A program made the translations under genes and the position numbers. The notes beneath the pieces are model-generated. The model worked only from the letters and a program-made list of their open reading frames with translations. It was not told where the DNA came from and ran no database searches. From positions 1-64,000 of the forward strand of contig NZ_PEBS01000001.1 in NCBI RefSeq assembly GCF_002869965.1: 64,000 nucleotides of DNA, given 5' to 3'. Numbering within the stretch: the stretch's first letter is position 1; each line of letters starts with the position of its first letter. Positions 28,608-38,168 of the stretch are shown here, piece after piece. This DNA is from Janthinobacterium sp. ROICE36 (GTDB lineage Bacteria > Pseudomonadota > Gammaproteobacteria > Burkholderiales > Burkholderiaceae_D).

Positions 28608-29491
28608 TTGCTGCCGCCAGTCAGGTTAGCTTCCATTTTTTCTTCGCGGGTAAATTTGAAACGGGTGATGACGACCCACAGGTCATCTTTATCACTCGAC
28701 AACATATTCGGTGGGAAACGGCCGAAAGGCGCCGCGCGGCGCACGATGGCCAGGGCGGCCGCGTCCAGTGCCGCGTTGCCCGAGCTTTTCTCCACGCGGG
28801 CACCGCCTTCCTTCTGGTAAATCGTGCCGTCCTGGAAGATGGGAATGTACACGACCAGTTCGCCATACATCTTGCGGCCATTCTTTTGCGGGAAATTCAG
28901 GGTGCCGATTTCCTCGATGCGCTTTTGCAAGGTCTTGTAATACATGGCATAGCCGACCTCCTGCGTGCTGGGCGTAATGAAAGTCTTGCGTGGACGCTTG
29001 TTCTGGTCTTCCACGGTCTGGCTGATCTCGGCCGCCATGCGCGCGATGGCCTTGCTGCTTTCCATCAAGTCCGAACCGGAGGCCAGGGGATTGGGCTTGT
29101 CCTTTTCCGTGACGGGCGCGGCGCTATAGGGCGTCGGCTTGGCCGCCTGTGTCAGCAATTCCTGCTGTTTTTGTTCCAGTTCGGCAATGCGCCGGGCGCT
29201 GGCCTTGACGCTGTCGCCCTCTTCCACCTTGCGCATGTCGGGCAAGGGCGACTTGGCGCGGCCCTTGTCGGCTAGTCCACCGCCATCGAGGTTGGCTTGC
29301 GCCAGGGCGTCGGCCTTCAGCGGTTTGTTCGCATGTTTGGCGTTGACCAGGATCACTTCCAGGCCAGGGTCCGTAGCGACGGCCCTTTGCGGGGCCGGGG
29401 CGACAAAATGCAGCGCCAGCAAGGCGCCGTGCGCCAGCAGCGATACCGCCACGGCAATCATGAGGAAACGATACTCTCGGAAAGACTTCAC
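28604..29491 (-). CDS. TonB C-terminal domain protein (energy transducer TonB family)
   Basis: A GTG start at 29491 gives 295 residues; a TTG nine codons upstream is also open. Layout: short basic N-terminus, one membrane segment (LMIAVAVSLLAHGALLALHF), a long charged and Gln-rich periplasmic region, and a C-terminal TonB-like domain (YGELVVYIPIFQDGTIYQ). The usual X-Pro repeats of true TonB are weak, and no exbB or exbD lies nearby, so it may serve another envelope function. Confidence 0.82.
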   Translation of the reverse strand: MKSFREYRFLMIAVAVSLLAHGALLALHFVAPAPQRAVATDPGLEVILVNAKHANKPLKADALAQANLDGGGLADKGRAKSPLPDMRKVEEGDSVKASARRIAELEQKQQELLTQAAKPTPYSAAPVTEKDKPNPLASGSDLMESSKAIARMAAEISQTVEDQNKRPRKTFITPSTQEVGYAMYYKTLQKRIEEIGTLNFPQKNGRKMYGELVVYIPIFQDGTIYQKEGGARVEKSSGNAALDAAALAIVRRAAPFGRFPPNMLSSDKDDLWVVITRFKFTREEKMEANLTGGSN

Positions 29492-29548
29492 GCGCAACCC
29501 AGTTCGCAACAAGCACAAGATACAAGATGGCTGAATTCTACGTCAAAG

Positions 29549-29579
29549 GGCGGTGCCGGCAACAGTTTTCGGCACCGCC
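29549..29579 (-). terminator. Hairpin after the RNB-domain gene
   Basis: GGCGGTGCCG and CGGCACCGCC form a 10-bp stem with an 11-base loop in the gap between the RNB gene and the tonB-like gene. The following CTTTG is a poor T-run, so it may reduce rather than stop read-through. Confidence 0.55.
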
Positions 29580-29595
29580 TTGTGGCTTGGAGGCC

Positions 29596-31683
29596 TTACT
29601 TGACCTCGGGCTCGCTGACCACGTCTTCGCTGGCCAGTTCCGCCACTTCCGCATCGGCGTCGCTGACCTGATTTGCCGCTTCCGGCGATGCTTCCGGCGC
29701 CACGTCGCCTTCGTCGCCACCGGCATCGCCCGCATCTTCCTCGTAATCGAGTTCGGCATCGGACGCCGCATCCGGCACGGCGGCGATTTCCAGCAGGCGC
29801 GCTTCGATGCTCAGGTCGACTTCATCCCAGCGCAGCAAGTCCAGTTTCACCTGGGCGCCGCGCGCCACCGCTGGCATGCCCGGCAGCTTGATGACCAGCG
29901 GAATGTCGACCAGGCGCAGGATTTCATCTTTCAACACGACGGCATCGACCTGGCGCGCGTTTTCCTGGTGCAGCCAGCGCAAACACCAGTAGCGTTCCAT
30001 GTTCGACTGGAAATCGCCATATGCGGCATACGCGGCGTCAAACGCCGAGACGATGGCGAACAAGTTTGCATCACGGGGCTTGAACGGGGCCACCAGCGGC
30101 GCCGTCACGCCATGCTCGGCGCAAGCGATGATTTGCCACTGGTTCACCAGATCCGTATAGCGGCGCAAGGGCGAAGTGCTCCACGCGTATTGGTCCACGC
30201 CCAGACCCTGGTGCGGCGCCGCATGGGTGACCATACGCACCTGCATCTTTGCCGCCCAGCTATTGCCACTGCCGCCGCCCTGGCTACGGTAGATGCCGGG
30301 CACGCCATGGTCGTGCAGCATCTTGCCCCACGTGCTGTTGGCAAAGATCATCAGTTCAGCGACGATCTTGTCCAGCGGCGCGCCACGCTTGCGGCGCGCC
30401 ACGGTGACGATGTCGTTTTCTACATAAAAGTTGAAATCGACGCGGTTATTCTGTTCCGGCTTCAGGCCGAACGCTTCGCGCTTCTTCATGCGGCCTTGCT
30501 CCAGCTGCTGCGCCCATTGCCACAGCACGGCAAAATCAGCCTTGTGCGGATACTCGCCTTCGCCACTGGCCAGCGTTTCCTCGTTGACCAGGTCATCGAG
30601 CTGGTTGTGGCGCAAATTGCTGGCAATCGGCACCAGTTCGGCGCGCGTCTGCGTGCTGACCACGGCCCAGTCGGCTTTCGGGTCCAGCGTGGCGTACAGC
30701 GACAGGGCCGGGCACGTCGTGCCTTCCGCGAGCGTGAAAGCATTCACGATTTCATCCGGCAGCATGGTGATCTTGTCGCCCGGCATGTAGACGGTCGACA
30801 TGCGCTGGCGCGCCATCTTGTCGATCACGTCTTCCGGGCGGATGCCCAGGCCCGGCGCGGCGATGTGGATACCCACTTTCACGGTGCCATCGGCCAGCGG
30901 CTGCACGGAGAAGGCATCGTCGATCTCGGTGGTGGTCACGTCGTCGATCGAGAAGGCGGCCACGTCGGCCAGCGGCAGCTTGGCCGTCACGCTCGGCACG
31001 GGCACGCTCGGAAAACCTGCACCCTTGGGGAAATTTTCGTAGAGAAATTTCGACAGGTGCAAGTCTTTCGGCGACGCAATGCCACCCACGGCCAGCATCA
31101 AACGCGGCGGCGTCGTGTGCAATTCCGTGCACGCCGCTTCCAGCGCCTTGTATTCGATGGTGTTCTTGTCCGGCTTGAACAGCAGTTGCAGCACCATGGG
31201 CTGCATCGAGGCGGGCAAGCGGTTCTGTTTCAGCTCTTCCACATAGCTTGCCTGCACCAGCGCCTGCTGCTTTTTCTTTTCGATGCCGGCCAATGCCGCC
31301 TTCAGCGACGCTTCCGGCGCCGCCTTGTAGCGGCCACGACCCTTCTTGTAGAAATACACGGGCGCCGAATGCAAGGCCAGGATCAGGCCAGCGGCTTCCG
31401 GCGGCAACGGGGCGTGGCCGAAGTACTCGGTGCCCAGCTCGGCAAAGCCGAACTCGTCTTCGCCCGCTACTTCCCACAGGAAATCGAGGTCAATCTCGGC
31501 AGCAACAGCCTTGGCGTGCTCAAGCAGCTCGGCCGGGGCTGGCTTTTCATACTGCAGCAGCACATCCTTGATCTTCACCTTGGTGCGCTTGCCGCTGGCC
31601 ATTTCCACTTGGTACGCTTCACCCGCTTGCGACAGGACCGTGCCGACCTTGAAATCGCCGGATTCTTCAAAAAATAGATTCAT
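29596..31683 (-). CDS. Ribonuclease II/R-family exoribonuclease (RNB domain)
   Basis: The 695-residue protein has an RNB catalytic core with AFSIDDVTTTEIDDAFSV, which supplies the metal-binding aspartates of the RNase II/R family, followed by VGIHIAAPG and a STSPLRRYTDL motif. The C-terminus ends in an acidic, low-complexity tail of about 65 residues. It is a 3'-5' exoribonuclease. It starts two bases after ubiC and belongs to the mpl-yqiA-ubiC chain. It is shorter than RNase R and lacks its usual basic tail. Confidence 0.9.
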   Translation of the reverse strand: MNLFFEESGDFKVGTVLSQAGEAYQVEMASGKRTKVKIKDVLLQYEKPAPAELLEHAKAVAAEIDLDFLWEVAGEDEFGFAELGTEYFGHAPLPPEAAGLILALHSAPVYFYKKGRGRYKAAPEASLKAALAGIEKKKQQALVQASYVEELKQNRLPASMQPMVLQLLFKPDKNTIEYKALEAACTELHTTPPRLMLAVGGIASPKDLHLSKFLYENFPKGAGFPSVPVPSVTAKLPLADVAAFSIDDVTTTEIDDAFSVQPLADGTVKVGIHIAAPGLGIRPEDVIDKMARQRMSTVYMPGDKITMLPDEIVNAFTLAEGTTCPALSLYATLDPKADWAVVSTQTRAELVPIASNLRHNQLDDLVNEETLASGEGEYPHKADFAVLWQWAQQLEQGRMKKREAFGLKPEQNNRVDFNFYVENDIVTVARRKRGAPLDKIVAELMIFANSTWGKMLHDHGVPGIYRSQGGGSGNSWAAKMQVRMVTHAAPHQGLGVDQYAWSTSPLRRYTDLVNQWQIIACAEHGVTAPLVAPFKPRDANLFAIVSAFDAAYAAYGDFQSNMERYWCLRWLHQENARQVDAVVLKDEILRLVDIPLVIKLPGMPAVARGAQVKLDLLRWDEVDLSIEARLLEIAAVPDAASDAELDYEEDAGDAGGDEGDVAPEASPEAANQVSDADAEVAELASEDVVSEPEVK

Positions 31684-31685
31684 TG

Positions 31686-32300
31686 TTATGCTTTGTTTAT
31701 TAATGTGTCGGTTGCAACGGTGCGAGTGAGGGATATCAACTCGAGCACCGCCGGCAAAAATACTTCGGTTACCAGCAGCAATCCCTGGTGACGCTGATAC
31801 AGGCAGCGGCGGGCAAAAAACAAGGCCTGTTCGTCGACGCGCTGCCCTTCCCGTGCCAGCGCCGCCTGCGCCCGCTGCACCAGCGGGTGGCCGGCGCGCA
31901 AGCGGGCAAATTCCAGTGTACCGCGCCGCACCATGCGGTCACCGAACAGGGTCGTGCCCAGCGAACGCTCGCCCAGCGCGGAAAACAAGGGCCAGTCCGT
32001 GGCCGTCGCCTGCATGGGTACGACGGTATGGCCAAACACGGCCGGTTTGTTATCACAACGCAACAGCACTTCGCGTTCCCATACCCGACCCGCGCGGTGC
32101 AAGCCGATGCTGGCCGCCTCGTCGCTCAGGCAACGCGCCGTTTCCTGGTGCAAACATTGCACGCGGAACGCGCCACTGTGCGCTTGCAGCTTGGCCGTCA
32201 GCGACCCGCCGCCCGTGAGCCAGTGGCGCAGGGCCGTTGGCGCATTGATGGCGTTGACGTGCGCATGCCATTGCGCCTGGCGCAGCGAACCCGGCCTCAC
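31686..32300 (-). CDS. ubiC: Chorismate-pyruvate lyase
   Basis: A GTG start at 32300 overlaps the yqiA stop (GTGA), giving 204 residues; the longer frame runs through yqiA. Features of UbiC are present: LRHWLTGGGSLTAKLQ, WEREVLLRCDNKPAVFGHTVVP and LGERSLGTTLF. It splits chorismate into 4-hydroxybenzoate and pyruvate, the entry to ubiquinone synthesis. Confidence 0.9.
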   Translation of the reverse strand: MRPGSLRQAQWHAHVNAINAPTALRHWLTGGGSLTAKLQAHSGAFRVQCLHQETARCLSDEAASIGLHRAGRVWEREVLLRCDNKPAVFGHTVVPMQATATDWPLFSALGERSLGTTLFGDRMVRRGTLEFARLRAGHPLVQRAQAALAREGQRVDEQALFFARRCLYQRHQGLLLVTEVFLPAVLELISLTRTVATDTLINKA

Positions 32301-32881
32301 CGGGCGGCGTCCGCAGGGATGCCGCAAAATGCCAGCACGGGCGCCAGGTATGCAGCAAATTCGCTGATGCCATGGTCGCTGCCGTCGATGACGCACTGCT
32401 GCGCCCCCTGATAATGCGCCAGCATGTCGCGGTAGTCGAGCACTTCATCGCCGCTGGCGGCGATCAGGAAATAACGTTGCGGCTCAGTAATTTTCCCTAC
32501 AGCAAAGGTTCCCAGCTCGGCTATGTATTCGCGCTTGAACTCAAATGGCTGGTCCGAATGAAACTCTGTCGTCACGCCCACATGCTGCTCCAAGTCGACC
32601 AGGGGCACGACGGCGGGATTGAGCAGCACGGCGCGGCAACCGAGCTGCTCGGCCAGCCAGGTGGCGTAATAGCCGCCCAGCGAGGAGCCGATGATGGTCA
32701 GGTCGGCGGGCGCCACATCTGTGACCAGCGACAGGGCCAGTGCGATGGCCAGCTTGGGCGAGGCCGGCAATTGCGGGCACAACCACTCTGCTTCGCGGTC
32801 CAGCGCCTGCATCTGCGCGGCCAGCAGGCGCGACTTCATCGACTGGGGCGACGAGCGGAATCCATGCAGGTACAGAATCAT
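32297..32881 (-). CDS. yqiA: YqiA/YcfP-family alpha/beta-hydrolase (esterase)
   Basis: The 194-residue protein opens with MILYLHGFRSSPQSMKS, has the nucleophile elbow GSSLGG, and ends with the acid/histidine region (AASGDEVLDY and IDGSDHG). This matches the small YqiA esterases, whose natural substrate is unknown. It overlaps mpl by four bases and ubiC by four bases. Confidence 0.9.
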   Translation of the reverse strand: MILYLHGFRSSPQSMKSRLLAAQMQALDREAEWLCPQLPASPKLAIALALSLVTDVAPADLTIIGSSLGGYYATWLAEQLGCRAVLLNPAVVPLVDLEQHVGVTTEFHSDQPFEFKREYIAELGTFAVGKITEPQRYFLIAASGDEVLDYRDMLAHYQGAQQCVIDGSDHGISEFAAYLAPVLAFCGIPADAAR

Positions 32882-34254
32882 CGGCCCAGCGCCTCCAGCA
32901 ATTTCTGGTGCACGCCGCCAAAGCCGCCGTTGCTCATGACGACGATCTGGTCGCCGGGACGCGCGGCAGCGGCCACGGCGGTCACCAAGGTATCGATGTC
33001 TTCATAGGCGCTGGCAATCTTGCCCAGCGGCGCCAGCGCGTCACCCAGGCTCCAGCCCAGCGCGGCATGGCTGCCGAAACCGAAGACCAGGTCGGCATCC
33101 TTCAGGCTGCCCGGCAGCGCATCTTTCATGGCACCCAGCTTCATGGTGTTCGAACGCGGTTCCAGCACGGCCAGGATGCGGGCGCTGCTGCCTATTTTCT
33201 GGCGCAGGCCGCCCACGGTGGTGGCAATGGCCGTCGGGTGATGCGCGAAATCGTCGTACACGGTAATGTCGTTGACCACGCCACGCACTTCCATGCGGCG
33301 CTTGACGCTGTCAAACGTGGCCAGCGCGGCGCACGCCTGGGCAATCGGTACGCCCACGTGGCGCGCGGCGGCGATGGCCGCCAGCGCATTGCTGCGGTTG
33401 TGCTTGCCTGTGAGTGCCCACGTCACATGGCCTTCCTGCTGGCCATTGAAATACACGTCGAAACTGCCATCGGCCTGCTCTTGCAGTTGCCAGTTGGCAT
33501 CCTGGCCAAAACTTTCCTTTTCACTCCAGCATCCGCGCGCCAGCACGCGCTGCAGCGACGCTTCGTCGCCATTGAACACCAGGCGGCCGATGCCGGGCAC
33601 GGTGCGCACCAGATGGTGAAATTGCGTCTCGATCGCGTGCAGATCAGGGAAGATGTCGGCGTGATCATATTCCAGGTTATTCATGATGGCCGTCTTTGCG
33701 TGGTAATGCACGAACTTGCTGCGTTTGTCGAAGAAGGCCGTGTCGTATTCATCGGCTTCGATGACGAAGAAGTCCGAATCGGCGCTCTTGCCGTCGATCT
33801 TGCCGCTGAGGCGGGCGGAAATGCCAAAGTTCATCGGCACGCCGCCGATCAGGAAGCCCGGCGCATAGCCCGCGTCTTCGAGTATCCAGGCCAGCATGGC
33901 CGACGTGGTCGTTTTGCCATGCGTGCCGGCCACGGCCAGTACCCACCGATTGCGCAAGATATGTTCACCGATCCACTGCGGGCCGGAGACGTACGGCAGG
34001 CTGCGGTTGAGAATTTCTTCCACCAGCGGATTGCCGCGCGAGACCACATTGCCAATCACATACAAATCCGGGTTCAGCTGGGTTTGTTCGGGATCAAAAC
34101 CCTGGATCAGTTCGATTCCCTGCGATTCCAGCTGGGTGCTCATCGGCGGATAGACGTTGGCATCGCAACCGGTGACTTTATGGCCGGCTTCCTTGGCCAG
34201 CACGGCCAGGCCGCCCATGAAGGTACCGCAAATGCCGAGAATATGAATATGCAT
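32878..34254 (-). CDS. mpl: UDP-N-acetylmuramate:L-alanyl-gamma-D-glutamyl-meso-diaminopimelate ligase
   Basis: The 458-residue Mur ligase begins MHIHILGICGTFMGGLAVLAKEAGH, the Mpl-specific opening, and has the ATP loop VAGTHGKTTTSAM and the ligase segment YDDFAHHPTAI. It recycles murein tripeptide released by cell-wall turnover onto UDP-MurNAc, complementing ampD elsewhere in this window. Confidence 0.96.
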   Translation of the reverse strand: MHIHILGICGTFMGGLAVLAKEAGHKVTGCDANVYPPMSTQLESQGIELIQGFDPEQTQLNPDLYVIGNVVSRGNPLVEEILNRSLPYVSGPQWIGEHILRNRWVLAVAGTHGKTTTSAMLAWILEDAGYAPGFLIGGVPMNFGISARLSGKIDGKSADSDFFVIEADEYDTAFFDKRSKFVHYHAKTAIMNNLEYDHADIFPDLHAIETQFHHLVRTVPGIGRLVFNGDEASLQRVLARGCWSEKESFGQDANWQLQEQADGSFDVYFNGQQEGHVTWALTGKHNRSNALAAIAAARHVGVPIAQACAALATFDSVKRRMEVRGVVNDITVYDDFAHHPTAIATTVGGLRQKIGSSARILAVLEPRSNTMKLGAMKDALPGSLKDADLVFGFGSHAALGWSLGDALAPLGKIASAYEDIDTLVTAVAAAARPGDQIVVMSNGGFGGVHQKLLEALGR

Positions 34255-34369
34255 GTGATCAGTGCGAAAGGTGCACGCTTAAGTAAGTAAGACGGTGAGA
34301 TAAAAAAGAGCAAGTGTGGGATTTTACCTGACGCCATGACTTTTTCCGCTTCGGAGTATCATCTCGCTC

Positions 34370-35008
34370 ATGACGAACGATGCATTTGACGATAGCGCGC
34401 AGTGGCGCCTGGAAATCGCCGCCGCTGCCGCGCGCCTGGTGGCGCAGGATGGCGCCGACTATGGCAGCGCCAAGCGCAAGGCGGCGCGGCAGGTGCTGGG
34501 CGACGCGCCGCAGCGGCCCAACATACTGCCTGACAACGACATGATCGAAGAGCAGGTGCGGCAATACCATGCCCTGTTCCTGGCCGACAGCCAGCCGGCG
34601 CGATTGTTCCAGCTGCGCACGATCGCGCTGCAGGTCATGCAAGCGTTGCAACAATTTCATCCCCTGCTCAGCGGCCCCGTGCTGAACGGCACGGCCGGCC
34701 CCCACGACGAAATCTATTTGCAGCTGTTTGCCGAGAGCGCCAAGGAAATCCACATCTTCCTGCTGAATAAAAATGTCGTGCTCGACATGTCGGAAAGCCC
34801 GCATTTCAAGGGAGCGCGTTATGATGCGGTCGAGACGGCCAGTTTTTTATGGAAAAACGAAGGCGTGCACGCAGCCCTGTATGAGCTCGACGATATGCGC
34901 GGCGCACTGAAAACCAAGGCGGACGGCAAAGTGCTGCGCACCGACATCGCCGGGCTGCGCAGCCTGCTGGCCGCCAGCCTCGCCGATGGCGTGCCGGCTG
35001 CTGACTAA
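34370..35008 (+). CDS. Conserved protein of unknown function
   Basis: A 212-residue soluble protein with no signal or membrane segment. The N-terminal half is helical (WRLEIAAAAARLVAQDGADYGSAKRKAARQ). The middle has VLNGTAGPHDEIYLQLFAESAKEIHIFLL, faintly like the G-[ST]-x-x and acidic pattern of nucleotidyltransferases, but I would not assign that function. It is divergent from mpl (115 bp gap) and 19 bp upstream of the thioredoxin-like gene. I believe homologues occur in other Burkholderiales. Confidence 0.7.
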   Translation: MTNDAFDDSAQWRLEIAAAAARLVAQDGADYGSAKRKAARQVLGDAPQRPNILPDNDMIEEQVRQYHALFLADSQPARLFQLRTIALQVMQALQQFHPLLSGPVLNGTAGPHDEIYLQLFAESAKEIHIFLLNKNVVLDMSESPHFKGARYDAVETASFLWKNEGVHAALYELDDMRGALKTKADGKVLRTDIAGLRSLLAASLADGVPAAD

Positions 35009-35027
35009 CATTGATATAGATAAAGTT

Positions 35028-35582
35028 ATGACAAAAAAGAATTGGATCGGCTGCGCCATCGTGGCGCTGATGTTCGGCGGCATGGGCGCCTACGTGGGCT
35101 TGAGCAAGGAAAAGGCGAAAGCAGCGGGACCGCTGACGACCACCATCGCGCCAGGCGCGACGGGCCCCGTCAACGAACTGTATGCGCTGTCCCTGCCGGA
35201 CGCGGCGGGCGCAACGCAAGCCTTGTCGCAATGGAAAGGCAAGAATTTGCTGGTGAATTTCTGGGCGCCGTGGTGCCCGCCTTGCGTGGAGGAAATGCCG
35301 GAGTTATCCGAAGTGCAAGGTCATTATGCGGCGAAAAATCTGCAAGTCATCGGCATCGGCATCGATTCGGCCAGCAATATTGCCACTTTTGCCAGCAAGG
35401 TCAAGATCGCCTATCCCGTGTATGTGTCCGGTCTGAGCGGCACCGACCTGTCGCGTCATTTTGGCAATGCCACGGGCGGTTTGCCCTTTACGGTGCTGAT
35501 CGGCGCCGATGGCGAAGTCAAAAAGACCTATCTGGGCCGCTTGAAATTTGATCAGTTGCGCGCCGATCTGGATAAATTGTAA
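35028..35582 (+). CDS. TlpA/ResA-family thiol-disulfide oxidoreductase
   Basis: The ATG at 35028 gives 184 residues. An N-terminal hydrophobic segment (WIGCAIVALMFGGMGAYVGL) anchors or exports it. The thioredoxin-like domain has the active site W-C-P-P-C followed by EEMP, and the cis-proline region GGLPFTVLI. Proteins of this type reduce disulfides in the periplasm, often for cytochrome c maturation. The ribosome-binding site is weak. Confidence 0.92.
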   Translation: MTKKNWIGCAIVALMFGGMGAYVGLSKEKAKAAGPLTTTIAPGATGPVNELYALSLPDAAGATQALSQWKGKNLLVNFWAPWCPPCVEEMPELSEVQGHYAAKNLQVIGIGIDSASNIATFASKVKIAYPVYVSGLSGTDLSRHFGNATGGLPFTVLIGADGEVKKTYLGRLKFDQLRADLDKL

Positions 35583-35664
35583 ATTCGGAGCGTGCTTTTT
35601 TCTCTTGCCAATGCGTATCTTTGGCGGCAAAATGCGGAACTTTCGCTAAAACGGTCTTCCATAC

Positions 35665-36102
35665 ATGGCAAAAAACCTCCTTCTGCTCAACGGTCCCAAC
35701 CTGAATTTGCTGGGAACGCGCGAGCCTGAGGTCTACGGCGCCAGCACCTTGGCCGATATCGAGCAGGCAGCAATGGCGCAAGCCATGGCGGCCGGTGCCG
35801 ACCTGGTTTGCTTTCAAAGTAACCATGAAGGCGCGCTGATCGACCGCATCCATGCCGCGCGAGCGGAAGGGATCGATGCCATCGTCATCAATCCGGGCGG
35901 CCTGACCCATACCAGCGTTGCCTTGCGCGATGCGCTGGCCGGGGTCGCCATCCCGTTCGTGGAAGTCCATATCTCGAATATTTATCAACGCGAAACGTTT
36001 CGACATCACTCATTTCTCAGCGCGATCGCGCAGGGGACGATCTGCGGGCTAGGTATCGATGGATATCGGCTTGCCATCGACTTTGCGCTTAAAAAACGTT
36101 AA
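35665..36102 (+). CDS. aroQ: 3-Dehydroquinate dehydratase, type II
   Basis: The 145-residue protein has [20 protein letters not shown] with the catalytic tyrosine, [16 protein letters not shown], and [11 protein letters not shown]. It dehydrates 3-dehydroquinate in the shikimate pathway. Placement just before accB-accC is common in proteobacteria. Confidence 0.97.
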   Translation: MAKNLLLLNGPNLNLLGTREPEVYGASTLADIEQAAMAQAMAAGADLVCFQSNHEGALIDRIHAARAEGIDAIVINPGGLTHTSVALRDALAGVAIPFVEVHISNIYQRETFRHHSFLSAIAQGTICGLGIDGYRLAIDFALKKR

Positions 36103-36192
36103 TCTACGCGATCTGCATGCATTTAGCGCGGCGATAGGTTCTGGACATCACCGCATCACTCATAAAACAAACTACATTCCTAGGGGTTTTAC

Positions 36193-36651
36193 ATGGATCT
36201 ACGAAAACTCAAGACCTTGATCGACCTGGTCGCCGAATCGGACATCGCAGAGCTGGAAGTTACCGAAGGCGAAAGCAAGGTTCGCATCGTCAAATCGTCG
36301 GCCATGCCGCAAAACCAGATGGTCATGATGCAGCCGCAAGGCATGCAAGCCCACTACCAGCCAGCCGCGCCTGCCGCACCTGCGCCAGCGGCCGCAGTCG
36401 TCGTCGCCGAGCCAACGGGCTATGTGGTCAAGTCGCCCATGGTGGGCACTTTCTACCGCTCCTCCGCTCCTGGCACCGCCGCGTACGTTGAAGTGGGCTC
36501 CACCGTCAAGGAAGGTGATACGCTGTGCATCATCGAAGCGATGAAGCTCCTGAATGAAATCGACTCCGATAAAGCCGGTGTTGTGACCCAGATCCTGGTC
36601 GAAAACGGCCAACCGGTCGAATTCGGTCAACCCTTGTTTGTGATCGGCTAA
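36193..36651 (+). CDS. accB: Biotin carboxyl carrier protein of acetyl-CoA carboxylase
   Basis: A 152-residue protein: N-terminal helix, an Ala/Pro-rich linker (about 57-75) and a biotinyl domain with the modified lysine in EAMKLLNEI. An AGGGG site precedes the ATG. It carries the carboxyl group between AccC and the carboxyltransferase for fatty-acid synthesis. Confidence 0.97.
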   Translation: MDLRKLKTLIDLVAESDIAELEVTEGESKVRIVKSSAMPQNQMVMMQPQGMQAHYQPAAPAAPAPAAAVVVAEPTGYVVKSPMVGTFYRSSAPGTAAYVEVGSTVKEGDTLCIIEAMKLLNEIDSDKAGVVTQILVENGQPVEFGQPLFVIG

Positions 36652-36752
36652 AACCCAGTCAACACGGCCGGCGACGGCCGTTTGCAGTTTTAACCCCTCA
36701 CACTTGTTGTTTCGCCGGCTCGCCGGCTCTCACAGACATACGCGAACCTACC

Positions 36753-38168
36753 ATGTTTGAAAAAATCCTGATTGCCAACCGTGGTGAAATTGCCCTCCGT
36801 ATTCAGCGCGCCTGCCGCGAAATGGGCATTAAAACGGTTGTAGTCCACTCCGAAGCCGACAAGGACGCCAAATACGTCAAGCTGGCCGATGAATCCGTTT
36901 GTATCGGACCGGCACAGTCGTCCCTGAGCTACCTGAACATGCCCGCCATCATCAGCGCCGCTGAAGTGACGGATGCGCAAGCGATTCACCCTGGCTATGG
37001 TTTCCTGTCGGAAAACGCCGACTTCGCCGAACGCGTCGAGAAATCGGGCTTCGTCTTCATCGGCCCCCGCTCCGAATCGATCCGTTTGATGGGCGACAAA
37101 GTGTCGGCCAAGCAAACCATGATCAAGGCTGGCGTGCCTTGCGTGCCCGGCTCGGAAGGCGCATTGCCGGACGATCCGAAAGCGATCGTGCAAATCGCCC
37201 GCAAGGTCGGCTATCCGGTCATCATCAAGGCCGCTGGCGGTGGTGGCGGACGCGGCATGCGCGTGGTGCACACGGAAGCTGCGCTGATCAACGCCGTGTC
37301 GATGACCAAGACGGAAGCCGGCACCGCCTTCGGCAACCCTGAAGTGTATATGGAGAAGTACCTGGAAAATCCGCGCCACGTGGAAATCCAGATCCTTGCC
37401 GACGAACACAAGAACGCCGTCTGGCTGGGCGAGCGCGACTGCTCCATGCAGCGCCGCCACCAGAAAGTCATCGAAGAAGCGCCGGCGCCGGGCATCCCGC
37501 GCAAGCTGATCGAGAAAATTGGCGACCGTTGCGCCGAAGCCTGCCGCAAGATCGGCTACCGCGGCGCCGGCACGTTTGAATTCCTGTACGAAAACGGCGA
37601 GTTCTATTTCATTGAAATGAATACCCGCGTGCAAGTCGAGCATCCCGTCACCGAGATGATCACCGGCATCGACATCGTGCAAGAACAGATTCGCATCGCC
37701 GCCGGCGAAAAACTGCGTTTCCGCCAGCGCGACGTCTTGCTGTCGGGCCACGCCATCGAGTGCCGCATCAATGCCGAAGATCCATTCAAGTTCACGCCAT
37801 CGCCAGGCAAGATCGTGTCGTGGCATGCACCGGGCGGCCCTGGCATCCGCGTCGACTCGCACGCCTACGCCGGCTATTACGTACCGCCGCACTACGACTC
37901 GATGATCGGCAAAGTGATCGCTTACGGCGCCACGCGCGAGCAAGCGATCCGCCGCATGCAGATCGCCCTGTCCGAAATGGTGGTCGAAGGCATCAACACG
38001 AATATCGCCCTGCACCGCGAACTGATGATCGACGCGCGCTTCATCGAAGGCGGCACCAACATTCACTATCTGGAACAGAAACTGGCCGACATGCCGGACC
38101 TGGGCAAGAACCTGAATAGCGGCAGCCCCAGCATCGCCAAGAAATCCGAAATCAAGGCGGGCGCATGA
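36753..38168 (+). CDS. accC: Biotin carboxylase subunit of acetyl-CoA carboxylase
   Basis: The 471-residue ATP-grasp enzyme has [13 protein letters not shown], the glycine-rich loop [11 protein letters not shown], and [14 protein letters not shown]. It is about 20 residues longer than E. coli AccC, with a Ser/Lys-rich tail. It lies 101 bp after accB, and its TGA overlaps the prmA ATG. Confidence 0.97.
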   Translation: MFEKILIANRGEIALRIQRACREMGIKTVVVHSEADKDAKYVKLADESVCIGPAQSSLSYLNMPAIISAAEVTDAQAIHPGYGFLSENADFAERVEKSGFVFIGPRSESIRLMGDKVSAKQTMIKAGVPCVPGSEGALPDDPKAIVQIARKVGYPVIIKAAGGGGGRGMRVVHTEAALINAVSMTKTEAGTAFGNPEVYMEKYLENPRHVEIQILADEHKNAVWLGERDCSMQRRHQKVIEEAPAPGIPRKLIEKIGDRCAEACRKIGYRGAGTFEFLYENGEFYFIEMNTRVQVEHPVTEMITGIDIVQEQIRIAAGEKLRFRQRDVLLSGHAIECRINAEDPFKFTPSPGKIVSWHAPGGPGIRVDSHAYAGYYVPPHYDSMIGKVIAYGATREQAIRRMQIALSEMVVEGINTNIALHRELMIDARFIEGGTNIHYLEQKLADMPDLGKNLNSGSPSIAKKSEIKAGA

